In this document: piece by piece, positions 49,701-60,122 of the stretch
Layout of the letters: every line of letters begins with the position of its first letter
Position numbering within the stretch: the stretch's first letter is position 1
Source: Echinococcus granulosus
Taxonomy: Eukaryota > Platyhelminthes > Cestoda > Cyclophyllidea > Taeniidae
NCBI RefSeq assembly: GCF_000524195.1
Contig: NW_020170523.1
Coordinates: 58,764 to 122,763 of the forward strand
DNA: 64,000 nucleotides
Direction of reading: 5' to 3'
Notes under the pieces: generated by a model
Databases searched by the model: none
What the model was told of the DNA's origin: nothing
What the model saw: only the letters and a program-made list of their open reading frames with translations
Made by a program: the position numbers and the translations under genes

Positions 49701-52700
49701 TGAAAAATTGTTGAAGTCTACTTTGGTCATCCTTATGAAGCGAGGAGTCACGAATTTGAGTTAAATTATATTACACAACTTGCAGATCCAATTCCTGAAA
49801 TTTGTTGATCACAATGGAGAGTATTAATTTGGAAAATTGGGTAAACCAATTCCCCAGCCTAAATGCCAATTCTATTGGCGGTGATAAGAGGGGTTTTGGG
49901 GTGACATTTACACAGTCTTTGAAAAGCGATGGATGTGTTTCGCACATCTTTATTTTCGTCTTCCTACTTTCTATTTAAGATAGGCCAATAGGTGATAAGA
50001 ATTTCCCTTTTTTCCATCATTTAGCATTAGAAAATTCCCCTCAAGACCTGTTGGAACACTTGTACTAGTGTTTCCTCCTAATGCATATGGACAGTAGTCA
50101 ATAACAACCGAGGTGGGGAGGGATTGAAACCCTCCCCTGGACAAGAAAGAAGTCATAACATTCACCGCGGAGAGATAAAGATAAATGAGGCCTCTAGAAT
50201 AGGTCCCTGTAATATTCCGAATAACCAAAATCGTGGCTATTTTACAGCGCAGTTGCCATCCATCTTGACGTTTACATTGACCACCCGTCAGAAACAATTG
50301 AAAACGCTTTTGGGATGAATTTGGATTGTCCAATAAACGTATTCTGGGATTATGCTACTGTCATTTCATTGTGGAAAAATAACTTAGAAAGTTCTCGGTT
50401 GTTGGCGGACTTGTATTTAACGACGAATGCTAGTTAAAAACGCCTGCTTAGCTGCTTAACTTTATCTCCCATCCAGGGCTGTGAAAGCTTCTCATCAAAT
50501 TTAAAGCTGAGTTGAACAGAAGGCACCGTCCGGAAGACAGTCTACTTTGGGTCAGGAATAACTTGTAGGTAGATGCATCACCTCCAGGATGACCCTCTGT
50601 CGGTGTTAGGATCAGCAAAGAATTACATTTGTATCTACTTTAATAGGCAGAAGAAGAGGAAGCCGTGGTGAGAGACAACTAGATTAGTCCTACCCAAATA
50701 ACGATACAGTGACAGATGACGATAGGTTTCAAAGACTTTTCATTTTACTGAGCTATAGAGGGGATCATTCACCTCTATTTTTTTGTTGAAGGTCAAACAA
50801 TAATAGGTAAGATCTATATCTTACAAACCAGCACGACGCGAATATGTGCAAGAGGAACACGCACAGAAGCGGAAGTGATAACTCAAAACCTCACATTGCA
50901 AAACTTATTGTAAAGCAATTTGGACCTTAGGATTTGGAGGGAGGAAGAAAGGGAGGGAGTAAGATACAATCTCACTTCTGAAAATGATGCTGACACTGGT
51001 TGCTGCTCCTCTCAAGTGTTTATTGTTGCTTTTTCTTGGCACTGCCATTAGGCAATCACAATCGTATGCGAAACAGCCTGTTTGGGTGTAAACGTAGGTG
51101 GTAGAAACGGCGTCGAGAGGCGAAGCGTCTACATATAGGTGTAATTTACAGTGAGCTTTTGTCTCATTTGGAGAAGACTAGATAATAGATTGCAATGGTG
51201 ACTATTTTATTAAATGCCACGTTACTGGAAGTGCTTCATTTTAATCGGTTAACTTAAGCACTGAAGAGGTTGAATTATAAGGTACTCCTCAGGGCTGGAG
51301 GATGCTCTGTGTATAAGGCATTTGGCATAGCAAGCACTTTCCAAAAGCGAAGCACCTTTGATAAATTACTTTCCCAGGCTTTCATATTCAGCTAATTAGG
51401 GCGGATATCAAAAAGTAAGAGCAGTTTTCCTGGCCTCTCTTTTTCCTTTTAAGTCCTCCCACATTCAATTATTCCCAACACCTACGATTTCCGCCAATGT
51501 CACCTCTTTTGTACCAACCGGCGGATACATCTAGACACAGGTATTTTTTGAGGTAGGTGTGAAAGCTGTTAGATTTCTAAAGGAGCACAAAATTCATCTC
51601 ACCTCAAGGTGGCGGAACATTTAACTCATCTTAGGACAAGAGCGATCACCACGGCATGCGACCACCTTCGAAACGTTCCATTTCAGAATGTGCTGCCTTA
51701 AAATCAAAACAAAAGGCACAGACTAATAGCATTTAAAATATACCCTATCAGGTCAATTTCAGTCAGCCTGTTTGCAGCACAATCCGTTGGTATGAACTGA
51801 GAAATAAAATGCGTCACATATTTGTGACACTGGCACCGAGTTTGTTAAGTAAGGCTGCAACTTACTCCTCATAAAGTGCCTATGAATGTACAAAAAAAAC
51901 ATAATTTTTTGTGTTTGGCAGAAGTACTTTGAAGTTTACACAGCAGTAACTGCTCGGACCTGGTTTTGATAAGGCAGAAACGGGACTTCTAGGATCGCAT
52001 TTTCTCATACATTAGCAAGGAAAATGAACCAAAAGTGGGAAAATATTTCTGGTCTCTCTCTCTCTCACTAAAATGCTTTTATCATGGTAAATGACCTCTT
52101 TGCTTTCTAGATATTTTAGTAACCCACTTCAATTAGTACAAAGTATCTACCTCTAAACCAAGCAGCGACGTAATTTTATTAATCAGTGAGTTTATCTGGG
52201 AGGTAACCTATTCTCCTTTTTCAACAGGCCGAATGGTAATAATAGAGGATGCCTCACATCGAGAGGGTGAGGAGTCCAACGGTGGTATTTTTTGGAGTAA
52301 GTTTTATTTTCTGAATTGAAAGCCGCTGTATTTGACCACTTTTAAGGACATCCCAAATGAGCGATTTTTTCTTCTTTTCAACTCCTCTTTTTAGTGCTTT
52401 CACAAGTGCGTCCAGAAATCGTGTTGGCGTTAATTGCACTCGCTGTGGTCGCCATTCTCCTCAGCATTGCTCTTTCCATTCGGTGCGCTATGACAAAATG
52501 TTATTTTGGTGAGTGCTTTTCATCGTTTTTAGTTTTTTCTTCAGAAATATCTATTTCAATTCATTTTTTTACCATCATACTGGTCCTTGGTGTACAGTAG
52601 AATGAGGAATCAGGATGCGAAGCTCGTCACCTTTCTGATGTGGAGGAAATTAATCACGACGCGTCCACTACTAGAGGTTCAGAGGAACATTGACCAGCAC

Positions 52701-55700
52701 CATTCAGATGCTCCACTGACACTTACCCCGTCAAAATGAATAATTCACCAGCTGATTGAGAGATGAAAAAAAGGAGTAGTTTTCCCCAGGTTGGGAAGAT
52801 TATACGGCTTTTTGCTTCGAACATTCAATTTGATGCGGGTAGGTGTCGTAAGCTGATAAGGAATGCGTCACACGTCTGTGACAGTGAGTTTGTAAGAAAA
52901 TTGAGGCGTCACACATCTGTGACGCTGGTGATGAACGAGCTTAGAGTAGTGAGTAGTCATTGATGCTACGAAAATGTGACTCCTCGGTATTCCACTTCAG
53001 GAGTGAGTAATCAGGTTGCAGACGATAAAGCTCATTAAATTAAATGTGCGCAACTAGAATTTTTTTCAATATTTGGTGGTTTAATTAGAATATACTTGTC
53101 AAAGCAGAGGTAAATGATAGTATTTGGAGGTTTCTTTTGAAAATTGATATCTCGTACTAGAGGACTCCACTTTTTTGGAATACAAAGAGGAATGGGTTAA
53201 ACCTTCGCACCTTTTATTCACCAAGAGAATATTTTATCTGCAACATACTACCCAGCGCCCTTTTTAATTGCTCATAAACTACTGTGTTGGAAGAGGTTTT
53301 ATTTTAGCATCTTTTTATATGCTTCTGGGAATGAAATGTATCCACTTCTTTGGTGGGTCCGTGGCTGATGAGAAAGTACTGCATGTAGGGCCCCGAGTCT
53401 TGCAGAGGGGATGGAAGGCTATTGATATATCCCGGAGGCCATACTGCCCAGCAGAAGCGCAATCTCCGAGGTCTTACGTGCCCGCCTAATCGAGTGCGGA
53501 GTTAAACAAACTATCAAAGCATTACCAATCCCTTCCCCTCATTTGACCTTCGTCCCCGCCTCTTTCCTTGGTCAACTTCCCTCTTCGGTCATTATAACAT
53601 TGTCATGCTTTAAATGAAACACCCGCCATCAGTCATCGAATTTGTGTACAGCTGAGACGATATTTGGCCTTAACGTGGCTGACGCGACTCGACAAGTCCA
53701 CTGAGTCTGGAGTTTTGTCCTGTTTACGGACTTTATTGAGAAAAGTAAAGTGTACTGACCCTATACTGATCAAGACCGGGTGATGCTCCGCAGTAAGGCC
53801 ATCTCGTACGTTCATGGCTAGTCCTAGGACCACTGGCCTAAGAGCCGATATTTGATGAGGGGCACAGTTTAAATTGTTTCGATGGGGGTAAGGTTTTACG
53901 CCCGCATCCCCTTGCCATTTTGTTCCGATTTTATTGCTCTCCAAACACGCATCTATCCTCATTCCATTCAGCTAGCAGAGAGGTAAAAGAGGTGTCGTAT
54001 ATTCACTTAATTAATCTCTTCATATACATACTGTAGGTAGCTCCATAACAAACTTTTCCAGATGCTTCATGGCTAGTGTCGCTACAGTTGTTGATAGCAT
54101 TCCTGCAGAACACGGGACTGGGGTGGTTGTTAAAGGAAGACGTCTTTTTCAACACTTCTGTTAGGAGTCTTTACAGACTCTCTGATCGGCAGCAGATGCC
54201 CACTTTTGACCCGTTAAGCTTTACCATTCAGCAGTGGAGGTCAAGGATGTTGCCCATCAGGATCGGGTTCGCTTGCCACTGCCACCAATATGGCGCCCTA
54301 AAGCTTCCAGAAGAGATGGAAGGTTACAAGCATTGGCCGGAAGCCACACCGACGAGCAGAGGTACAGTTTGCAGTGTCGTAAATGCCCGCCTAGTCCAAG
54401 GCCCAAGACATTACACTTATATATTTCACCAATATATCCAAAATTTTAATGTGTCAAATTTTGCAGTATACACCAGTTAAAGTTGTTCGTTAAAACGAAT
54501 TTAATTCACTATTTGAATTCCACAGAAGTATATTTCAGCCTAATTTGCTGTAATTAACTTCCATAAATAACCACCTGTTTAACTAGCCGTTGTTTTGATG
54601 ATTTTGTGCAATGATCAGGTGTTAATCAGGAGGATCAAATGTAGTATTGAATGAAAGTGCTGGATTCGTCCAGTAGAAGAGAAGGCACGCCAAACAGGTG
54701 ATGCTCGTAAAAATCAGTTGTGCTGCCAAAAGCACACCATAATTAAGCGACTGCTTCCGCTATTACTTTGATGCTAGCTTGTCTAAAATCAACGACTTTC
54801 TACCTCTTTGTATTTGCTACCTTGGTTTTTCACGAATTAATTAAGCCTGATCGACGTCTGCCCTGTTGCCGACTGGCTGAACTCATGCACGACAAACTAC
54901 AACTTTCAAGCTGGTTTAGTGACTATGTCATCAGCACCATATCTGAATTGAGCCGATATCTCAGACTCTAGTCCATCTTTTCTACCCAAATAAACGTGGG
55001 ACTTTTGTCCATAATTTTCAGCCCCTTCTGTCTCACTTTCTCTCCTAACGCCGAAGCCATTAGTGGTCAACAGCAGTAATTCGCCCCCTATTTTTGCTTC
55101 GGAGAAAGGTAAGTCGCGTACTGGCGCACAAAAGAAAGCATTTGCTTTTTGGCATTAGTCATTATGCGTGTTTGTGCAAGAAACGAGTAATTTTGACCAA
55201 CTTCTCAATCATCACGCAGAGGCAGGCCTTGCTTCATTTTGGGTATTTGCTTCGAAATATTCCTAAAATCTGCAGTTTTGGCACCCCTTTGACCTCTCCT
55301 TTATGACGTGAATGATCTCGCTGCTCAAACCCGCATAGTGTTTAGATAAACGCGCTTTAGTGTTCCCAGGATCGTAAGAAATTGAGGTAATTGTAGTTTT
55401 TGCACTCTATTTGAAAAAAATAAATTTTCTTAAAAATTGAGAAATAAACCACTCAATCCATACCAACATCACTCATGTCGACTTATGCAGTTATCAGTAG
55501 CAGGAACAATTTAATTTCACTTAATTATGTACTACACGCATAATTCAGCTTTATTCAATGCTACATCGTCAAAAATTCGGAAAGAAGATAAAAATAGCGT
55601 GCACTCATGACGATGAAGTCCATGGACAAGAAGTGCTTTTAGTCAATATGAGAATGTCTTCACTATATCCATTCCACGAAAATCAAACCGACGAATGGGA

Positions 55701-58538
55701 AGGTGAATGTGCCGAAATCTCGGATGAGTCATCGAATAAAAAGACTTCTTTAATCAACAACTAGACTTAACTTTACTGGAAAATTCTTGGTGCTTTTGAT
55801 ATCATTGCTTCATTTAGCAAATAACACCCTTCTATCCGTCGAAGTCCTGACTGCTACTGAAACCCCTTCTAAGTAGCAAGCAAAGTAGCTTTTGAGTCCC
55901 ATTTGCCAAATCATCGCCTGCGTCTTTGACACTTGCCTGGGTTAATGTGAAGTCTGAGTACTTGATGGCTCAGCACTACTCCCATTGATTGTAAGTAGTA
56001 TAGGTGCGGCAATGATTCGTATTACTCAATTGGGATCAAGACCATTCCTCTCGCGCAGCTCATTCGAAGAGCCTACTCATAGTCAATCGTTCTTCGATCA
56101 TACTAGCTAAATTACTACTAGCCGTAATGTACTACTCGTGGACCTCCATAAGTAGCACAAAGATTCGCTTAAGTGACAATGCACCCTTCACTGGTCAAAA
56201 AAGTAACTTTACTACTTATATGCGCTATAAGCATCACTAGAACTATTCCCCAAAATGACGAAGACCTTTAAAATTCAATCGAAAAGGCAGAATCGGAACC
56301 ACTCGCCTTTTTGTGACTCCGGTCAATGTTAACTTCTGTTTAACTTTTCTGCTTGTATGCAATTTCACAAACATTGCTATTACCCACTGAGAGAAGCGCA
56401 CTCCTGATCGCTCTTCTTCCTCGTCGGGGCAAAACATTATTTACTACATTCGCATTGATCAGAACCCGTGTCTCCTTCCAGACTCCCTCCAACAGGAAAA
56501 CCCCGACCACTGCCTGGGTCGTTGCCTCTGCTTCGAGCCTGCCTCGGGTAATTCACTCATCACTAAGTGCCACAATCACAGCCACGTGCCTCAAAGTCAC
56601 GTTCCCTACGGCTTGATGTTACCACCGCCTCCACCACCACCACCACCACCACCACCACCGCCAACGTTCTTCACCCCATATCAGGTAGACCAGCAGTCAG
56701 ATGGCGGCGGATTGCCGGCCTATACGCGAAATATCTCCCTTGGCGAGGCAACAAATGCCAAGCTGTTAGCACAACAACCACCTGGAACATTGTCAACTGC
56801 GTCGTCTTCAGATACTGGGACGTCGAATCCTTTTCCTGTCTCACTTTCAGGTGGGTCAAAAAATTTTGAAGAGACCAGCGTTAGATTGCTTTTGCGACAG
56901 TAGTTTTTTACTGCTGCACAGCAGCACTTCAGTTGAAACTGTGCTATCCAGTCGGGCGAGAACGTTATTCTTGGAAAAAAAACATTGGATTAATCGAGAT
57001 AAAGCTCCGCGAGTTAAACAATCGACTGGCTTGGGTGTCAAAGCTAAAAATCCATTGAAAGGCTTACGGTGATGAAATGTTAAAAATCTTGGGAGCGACT
57101 GTCAGTAAGTGGCGTTCTCTTTCAAAATGTACCTTGGGTTGATTACACAGTAGGGCTGAGAGTTTGCTGGCACAAAGGAACTGAACAGGATATTGTTTAA
57201 AGGTCCCAAATAGTCGTTCCTAATAATCACCACTCGGCCACGCAGTTTCAGCGCTGCTTTAAGCGGTGCCATGGCGGCTCCTATTGACCTCAACCGCCAT
57301 AGCGATTTCTTACCACTCGCGTTGAGTAACAGACAGTTATGGACGTCGAAACGGGCTTTCGTGTGTGCAGAGATTCAATCCTTCATAGTGCAACAACACT
57401 TAATCCACTTGGACACAAATCTTAAATTAAATGGGCCAACAAACTCCCATTTTGTAATATAGCGTAACCAAATAATTTCATGCTCACACTTTCCTTGAAT
57501 AAAAAATTGAATAATACCAAAAAGCTCTCTACAATAAATCATTAGTTAAAACAATCACCGAGGCGGCACGAGCATCCGAACTCCACCTCTATAAATCGCC
57601 TTCTCTCTAAAAGCCAAGGAAAACTTGGTCCAAAGATGTTCCTACTACCTCATCGTTTCATTTCAGCGAGGATGATTGGTTAAACTAAACACTTAACACC
57701 TTTGAGTCACTCCTCAAGACGATAGCAAGGGGTTCCAGTGGAGATTTGCTGTTAACAAATGGAATGAAAGTTGTGGCCATTGACGGAACGTTAAGATGTC
57801 AATAAAGAAACTGAAATCGGAGAGATTTCAGGGCCCACGTTGTTGAATATTCACTTGAAGCTAATATTCTTGCACTGGAAGTACTTGCCAGAATAAAGGT
57901 AAAGCGATAATAGCATAGCTGGATTATATGAGGAGAGTAAAAGCGTGTTTATAGACTACGAAAAGGAGATTTCAGGGGTAGGTGAGACCTAGAAAGGGGA
58001 CTAACATGAGGTTAATGTCCCCTTAGTGGATGCACCAGATGCGCATCATGTCACCATTATTTACGGCCTTTTCTCCTTAGGGACCCTACCAGTCCATTAT
58101 CAGGGCAAACGAGACAGCATTGAGATCGGTTCTGTGGCGAGCGATCCCTACAACCAGACCAAAGTCTACCTCATCAAGATGGTAGACTCAAGTGGAGGCC
58201 AACACCAACAGCACCACCACCAACAGCAACAACCACAGAAGACGCAGATCGGCAACAACATAAATAACACCGTCTACGATGAGGAGGTGCTGAACAGTGG
58301 AAGTAGAGGAAATTTCCACACCGTCAATCCAACACTGGTTCAATTTTCCAGTTCAACAGAAGCTGCTGGACTGATTCTCTGCCATCGACTAGCAGATGAC
58401 GGTTCGAGTTTATCGAAGACTCAATCCGAAGTAGATTTTGCGGCAGCTAGACGACTGCCGTCTCCGCCACAGACACAGTCCTACATCCTGCTCTCATCCC
58501 CGCCACCGCCACAGCCTAGTAATGTAGATGTTAAATGA
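40477..58538 (+). CDS. Ig-like, mucin-stalk single-pass membrane protein
   Basis: Span of a nine-exon coding model: 40477-40755, 41445-41838, 52228-52296, 52395-52508, 54062-54361, 55022-55108, 55643-55702, 56482-56850 and 58027-58538, joined in frame to 2184 nt (727 residues plus stop). Order of parts: signal peptide; Cys-rich ectodomain with eight cysteines and an Ig-type C-terminal strand motif (LDRTGDWNCEYQG); Thr-rich stalk; one transmembrane helix; about 440 residues of cytoplasmic tail with a Cys-rich patch, a 14-proline run, a Gln/His run and tyrosine motifs (YDEEVL, SYILL). It is presumably a cell-surface adhesion or receptor protein whose tail could bind SH3 or EVH1 proteins. No orthologue is recognised. 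The least certain exons are 54062-54361 and 55643-55702. Confidence 0.65.
41071..41095 (+). repeat. (ATCC)n microsatellite
   Basis: Six near-perfect ATCC/GTCC units inside an intron, with looser copies on both sides. Confidence 0.8.
41445..41838 (+). CDS. Ig-mucin gene, Ig-like domain and Thr stalk exon
   Basis: The acceptor CCCATTTCTAG enters in phase 0 and TCGG|GTAAGT leaves phase 1. The first 75 residues contain six cysteines and end with D-x-T-G-D-W-x-C-E-Y, the canonical strand-F signature of Ig folds. The next 45 residues are a Thr-rich mucin stalk (STTSTTTTTFTTTALAPA). Retaining the following intron would add 18 codons and stop at 41894, giving a soluble form. Confidence 0.8.
42232..42243 (+). 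repeat. Poly-C run of 12
   Basis: Twelve consecutive C followed by TCCCC. The opposite strand could form G-quadruplexes; assembly length is uncertain. Confidence 0.9.
44669..45190 (-). mobile_element. Degraded TRIM-like copy (minus strand, in intron)
   Basis: Read on the minus strand, the internal region aligns with the complete TRIM (CTCAGATCCAG, GGTGACTAGCA versus GGTGGCTAGCA, AGCACTGATTACGTTGT versus AGCACCAACTACGTTGT, AAGCG). It is followed by an LTR-like segment ending GGAGCTACA at 44669. The LTR is clearer when compared with the copy at 53383. The 5' LTR is missing or unrecognisable. Confidence 0.5.
46900..47180 (-). repeat. GC-rich relic, possibly TRIM-related
   Basis: Markedly GC- and CpG-richer than its surroundings. 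On the minus strand it holds an open frame (DADAFIGRRARAPRDVVCAY) and a loose match to the TRIM block around 880-925. Homology is not secure. Confidence 0.2.
51813..51828. repeat. Inverted repeat GTCACA-N4-TGTGAC
   Basis: Six-bp perfect arms around TATT, preceded by GC. In the intron just upstream of the membrane exons. Confidence 0.6.
52228..52296 (+). CDS. Ig-mucin gene, juxtamembrane exon
   Basis: Acceptor CTCCTTTTTCAACAG and donor TGGA|GTAAGT frame a 69-nt phase 1-1 exon encoding RMVIIEDASHREGEESNGG..., an acidic linker before the membrane. It is separated from the next exon by only 98 bp. Confidence 0.65.
52395..52508 (+). CDS. Ig-mucin gene, transmembrane exon
   Basis: Acceptor ACTCCTCTTTTTAG and donor TTTTG|GTGAGT frame a 114-nt phase 1-1 exon. 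Residues PEIVLALIALAVVAILL continue through LSIALSI to a basic/Cys stop-transfer (RCAMTKCY). It is one helix with the cytoplasmic side C-terminal, as expected for type I topology. Confidence 0.8.
52867..52882. repeat. Inverted repeat GTCACA-N4-TGTGAC
   Basis: Six-bp arms around CGTC, preceded by TGC and followed by AGTGAG. It lies 25 bp from a second copy. Confidence 0.65.
52906..52925. repeat. Inverted repeat GCGTCACA-N4-TGTGACGC
   Basis: The fullest copy, with perfect 8-bp arms around CATC. The same element without the outer bases is at 52867, 51813 and 20519. Confidence 0.7.
53383..53962 (-). mobile_element. Degraded TRIM-like copy (minus strand, in intron)
   Basis: On the minus strand the internal part matches the complete TRIM over about 150 bp (AAAACTCCAGA(C/T)..CAGT, CTCAG.TG.ACAC.AATT, TTTA.AGCA..AC.A.GTT), then a purine-rich AGGGGAAGGG and an LTR-like 145-bp segment ending GGGGCCCTACA at 53383. 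Translated relics also agree (FLN.V, TPD.V.LS..VS, LSCT.I). The 5' LTR was not found. Confidence 0.55.
54062..54361 (+). CDS. Ig-mucin gene, probable 300-nt cytoplasmic exon
   Basis: A strong acceptor (AACAAACTTTTCCAG) enters in phase 1 and GCAGAG|GTACAG leaves in phase 1, with the frame open throughout. It would encode VSLQLLIAFLQNTGLGW... to GYKHWPEATPTSR. It joins the membrane exon and the 55022 exon without a frame change. A second frame here also looks partly coding, which lowers confidence. Confidence 0.45.
55022..55108 (+). CDS. Ig-mucin gene, 87-nt cytoplasmic exon
   Basis: Acceptor GTCCATAATTTTCAG and donor GAAAG|GTAAGT are both strong. The exon is phase 1-1 and encodes PSVSLSLLTPKPLVVN followed by SSNSPPIFASEK, Ser/Pro-rich. 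Confidence 0.6.
55643..55702 (+). CDS. Ig-mucin gene, possible 60-nt exon
   Basis: Acceptor GTGCTTTTAG and donor GGAAG|GTGAAT frame a phase 1-1 exon encoding VNMRMSSLYPFHENQTDEWE. The same frame stays open to a stop at 55764 if the donor is not used, which would be an alternative end. Confidence 0.4.
56482..56850 (+). CDS. Ig-mucin gene, Cys patch and poly-Pro exon
   Basis: Acceptor CCGTGTCTCCTTCCAG enters in phase 1 and CTTTCAG|GTGGGT leaves phase 1. It encodes ENPDHCLGRCLCFEPASG, then a His-rich stretch, 14 consecutive prolines and a Ser/Thr-rich end (STASSSDTGTSNPFPVS). A weaker upstream acceptor at 56391 would extend it by 90 nt in frame. ORFs in the other two frames (poly-Thr) are shadows of the CCA repeat. 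Confidence 0.65.
56630..56663 (+). repeat. (CCA)n coding microsatellite
   Basis: A near-perfect CCA run encoding the poly-Pro stretch. Repeat number is likely to vary between individuals. Confidence 0.85.
58027..58538 (+). CDS. Ig-mucin gene, last exon
   Basis: Acceptor TAATGTCCCCTTAG enters in phase 1 and the frame runs 169 codons to TGA. It contains VTIIYGLFSLGTLPVHYQGK, a Gln/His run, NNINNTVYDEEVL, a Ser-rich middle and QSYILLSSPPPPQPSNVDVK at the C-terminus. Tyr-based motifs and the second Pro run suit an adaptor-binding tail, but no named domain is recognised. Confidence 0.7.
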
Positions 58539-58808
58539 CCATGTCCTGGCCCGGCCAAACCTGACATCCCTTCCCTCAACCATTGTCATGACGACTAACG
58601 CACACAAACACGGACGCATGCGAGCAACATTGATGATATTGAAATTAGCGAACCACGGTTCAAACGCACAAGGAGAAGCACAAATGCGCCTATGAAAAGT
58701 TTGACAATTAAATGGATTTTGTGGTGTAAATAGAATTTAATTGATTACACCGGAGTCGATGTTGAATGGTTGTGGTGTGCGGAATTAAACAAAAGTTTCA
58801 GAATCAGT

Positions 58809-58814
58809 AATAAA
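58809..58814 (+). terminator. AATAAA polyadenylation signal (candidate)
   Basis: Canonical hexamer 271 bases after the stop of the Ig-mucin gene. Confidence 0.45.
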
Positions 58815-59913
58815 TTAATCTCTGACACGAAGCGGTATGAGGAATGGAGGCCTATCAATAGCCAAGTAAGATGATAGCACGTAAAGCAATAGCAAAGGTG
58901 TTTATTCGACTGACACAAGAGATACAATGATCCTCCTCAGAGAACACCCTAGGTCTATTCCACTGTCTTAAACTCAGCCAATCTGCCCGTAATTTGTACT
59001 GCAACGTGCGACTGCCGGCCGATCGTATGGGGAGCCGCGGCACGGGTACGCACGAGTCTCGTGTGACTGAACAACTAAGGCCATCTGCTCGAAAGAATAG
59101 TCAGGATCTGATTGTTCCCTGATTAGTGGTTAGTGCATGCATAAGTCATTTAGGAGTCAGATAAGTGACTACATTTGGTTACGTATGTCTGTATAAAAGC
59201 CAGTGCTTTTCCAAGCGTCTTCTGCCAGATATATAGAGTACCATTTCGGTTAACAGTTTTGTTATTTTGTATCATAATCAGGACTCATCAGCGTAAATCA
59301 ACTTGGCGCAACCGGTTACTCACAAGTTAGTGAAGAAAATGCCATACTTGCGACGATAAAAGCAGGTAAGAAAGTCAGATTGCATGCATGTGACGATGGT
59401 AGCGTACACATGAGGGCTGGATGACGTCTTACAGGGGGAGTAACATGTGTTTTCTATCAGTTTACTGTAAGTGGATGCACCAAGTCACCTATCGCAAACA
59501 GGTTAAGTCAAGACAAGAGACCAGACGTTCTTAACCTGCAAATAACCACAGCTGTCTGATTTTCGATTCTGTTGGAAAGTCGGTGAAGACTGGATTTATA
59601 CTAATACAATAAAATGGTTAAACTGCGGTGCCCCACTTTCCTTCGAGATTCTGACAACGGACGCGTTAACCATGGGAAATACCCTGCAGACGTGGAAAAC
59701 TCACCACGAAGTGGTTGGTTGATGCTCAGGTATTTTATTTGCACCACTAATATACACCAACTGGAGTGGCAGATTAAATTCCACTATTCGCGGGAGAATT
59801 TTTTCCCAAGCTTCAGTTTATCGGATTAGCATGCATTCATCAGGAAAAAAATATTTAACTTACAAGGCCGAAAGAACAATAAAAACCAATGCAAGATACT
59901 GATCTTGGCCATA
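58815..59913. other. Intergenic region between convergent genes
   Basis: No supported exon. It separates the 3' ends of the Ig-mucin gene and the SPT3-family gene. Confidence 0.4.
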
Positions 59914-59919
59914 TTTATT
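59914..59919 (-). terminator. AATAAA polyadenylation signal (candidate, minus strand)
   Basis: TTTATT on the + strand, 204 bases beyond the SPT3-family stop codon in its transcription direction. Confidence 0.4.
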
Positions 59920-60122
59920 AAAATATTGCATTGAACGTTCATTTACAAGACAATCAAAGCGAAATTTAGGGGCCCGTATGGGAGGCGGACCCATCGCTAC
60001 TGATTAAATTAAAGTAGACAGTTAGCTTCCCTGCTCCGAATGGACAGCCAAGGCGCAGAGAAGAACAAAATATATTTACTCAAAGAAAACATATATATTT
60101 ATATATACACACACAAGCAGAC

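Larger units (their letters stand above)
41839..52227 (+). other. 10.4-kb intron between stalk and membrane exons
   Basis: No phase-compatible exon was found by eye. The intron holds a TRIM copy (44669-45190), a poly-C run and GC-rich relics. A 164-codon ORF at 43673-44167 is the longest, but it has no splice support and no recognisable domain. Confidence 0.45.

Noticed and set aside
54234..54449. ORF VEVKDVAHQDRVRLPLPP in a second frame of the 54-kb exon
   Set aside because: Coding-like, but no acceptor connects it in phase to the TM exon. The first frame does connect, so that one was kept at moderate confidence.
56567..56869. Poly-Thr ORF in another frame of the CCA repeat
   Set aside because: The poly-Pro frame joins in phase with the flanking exons; this frame does not and ends without a splice site.
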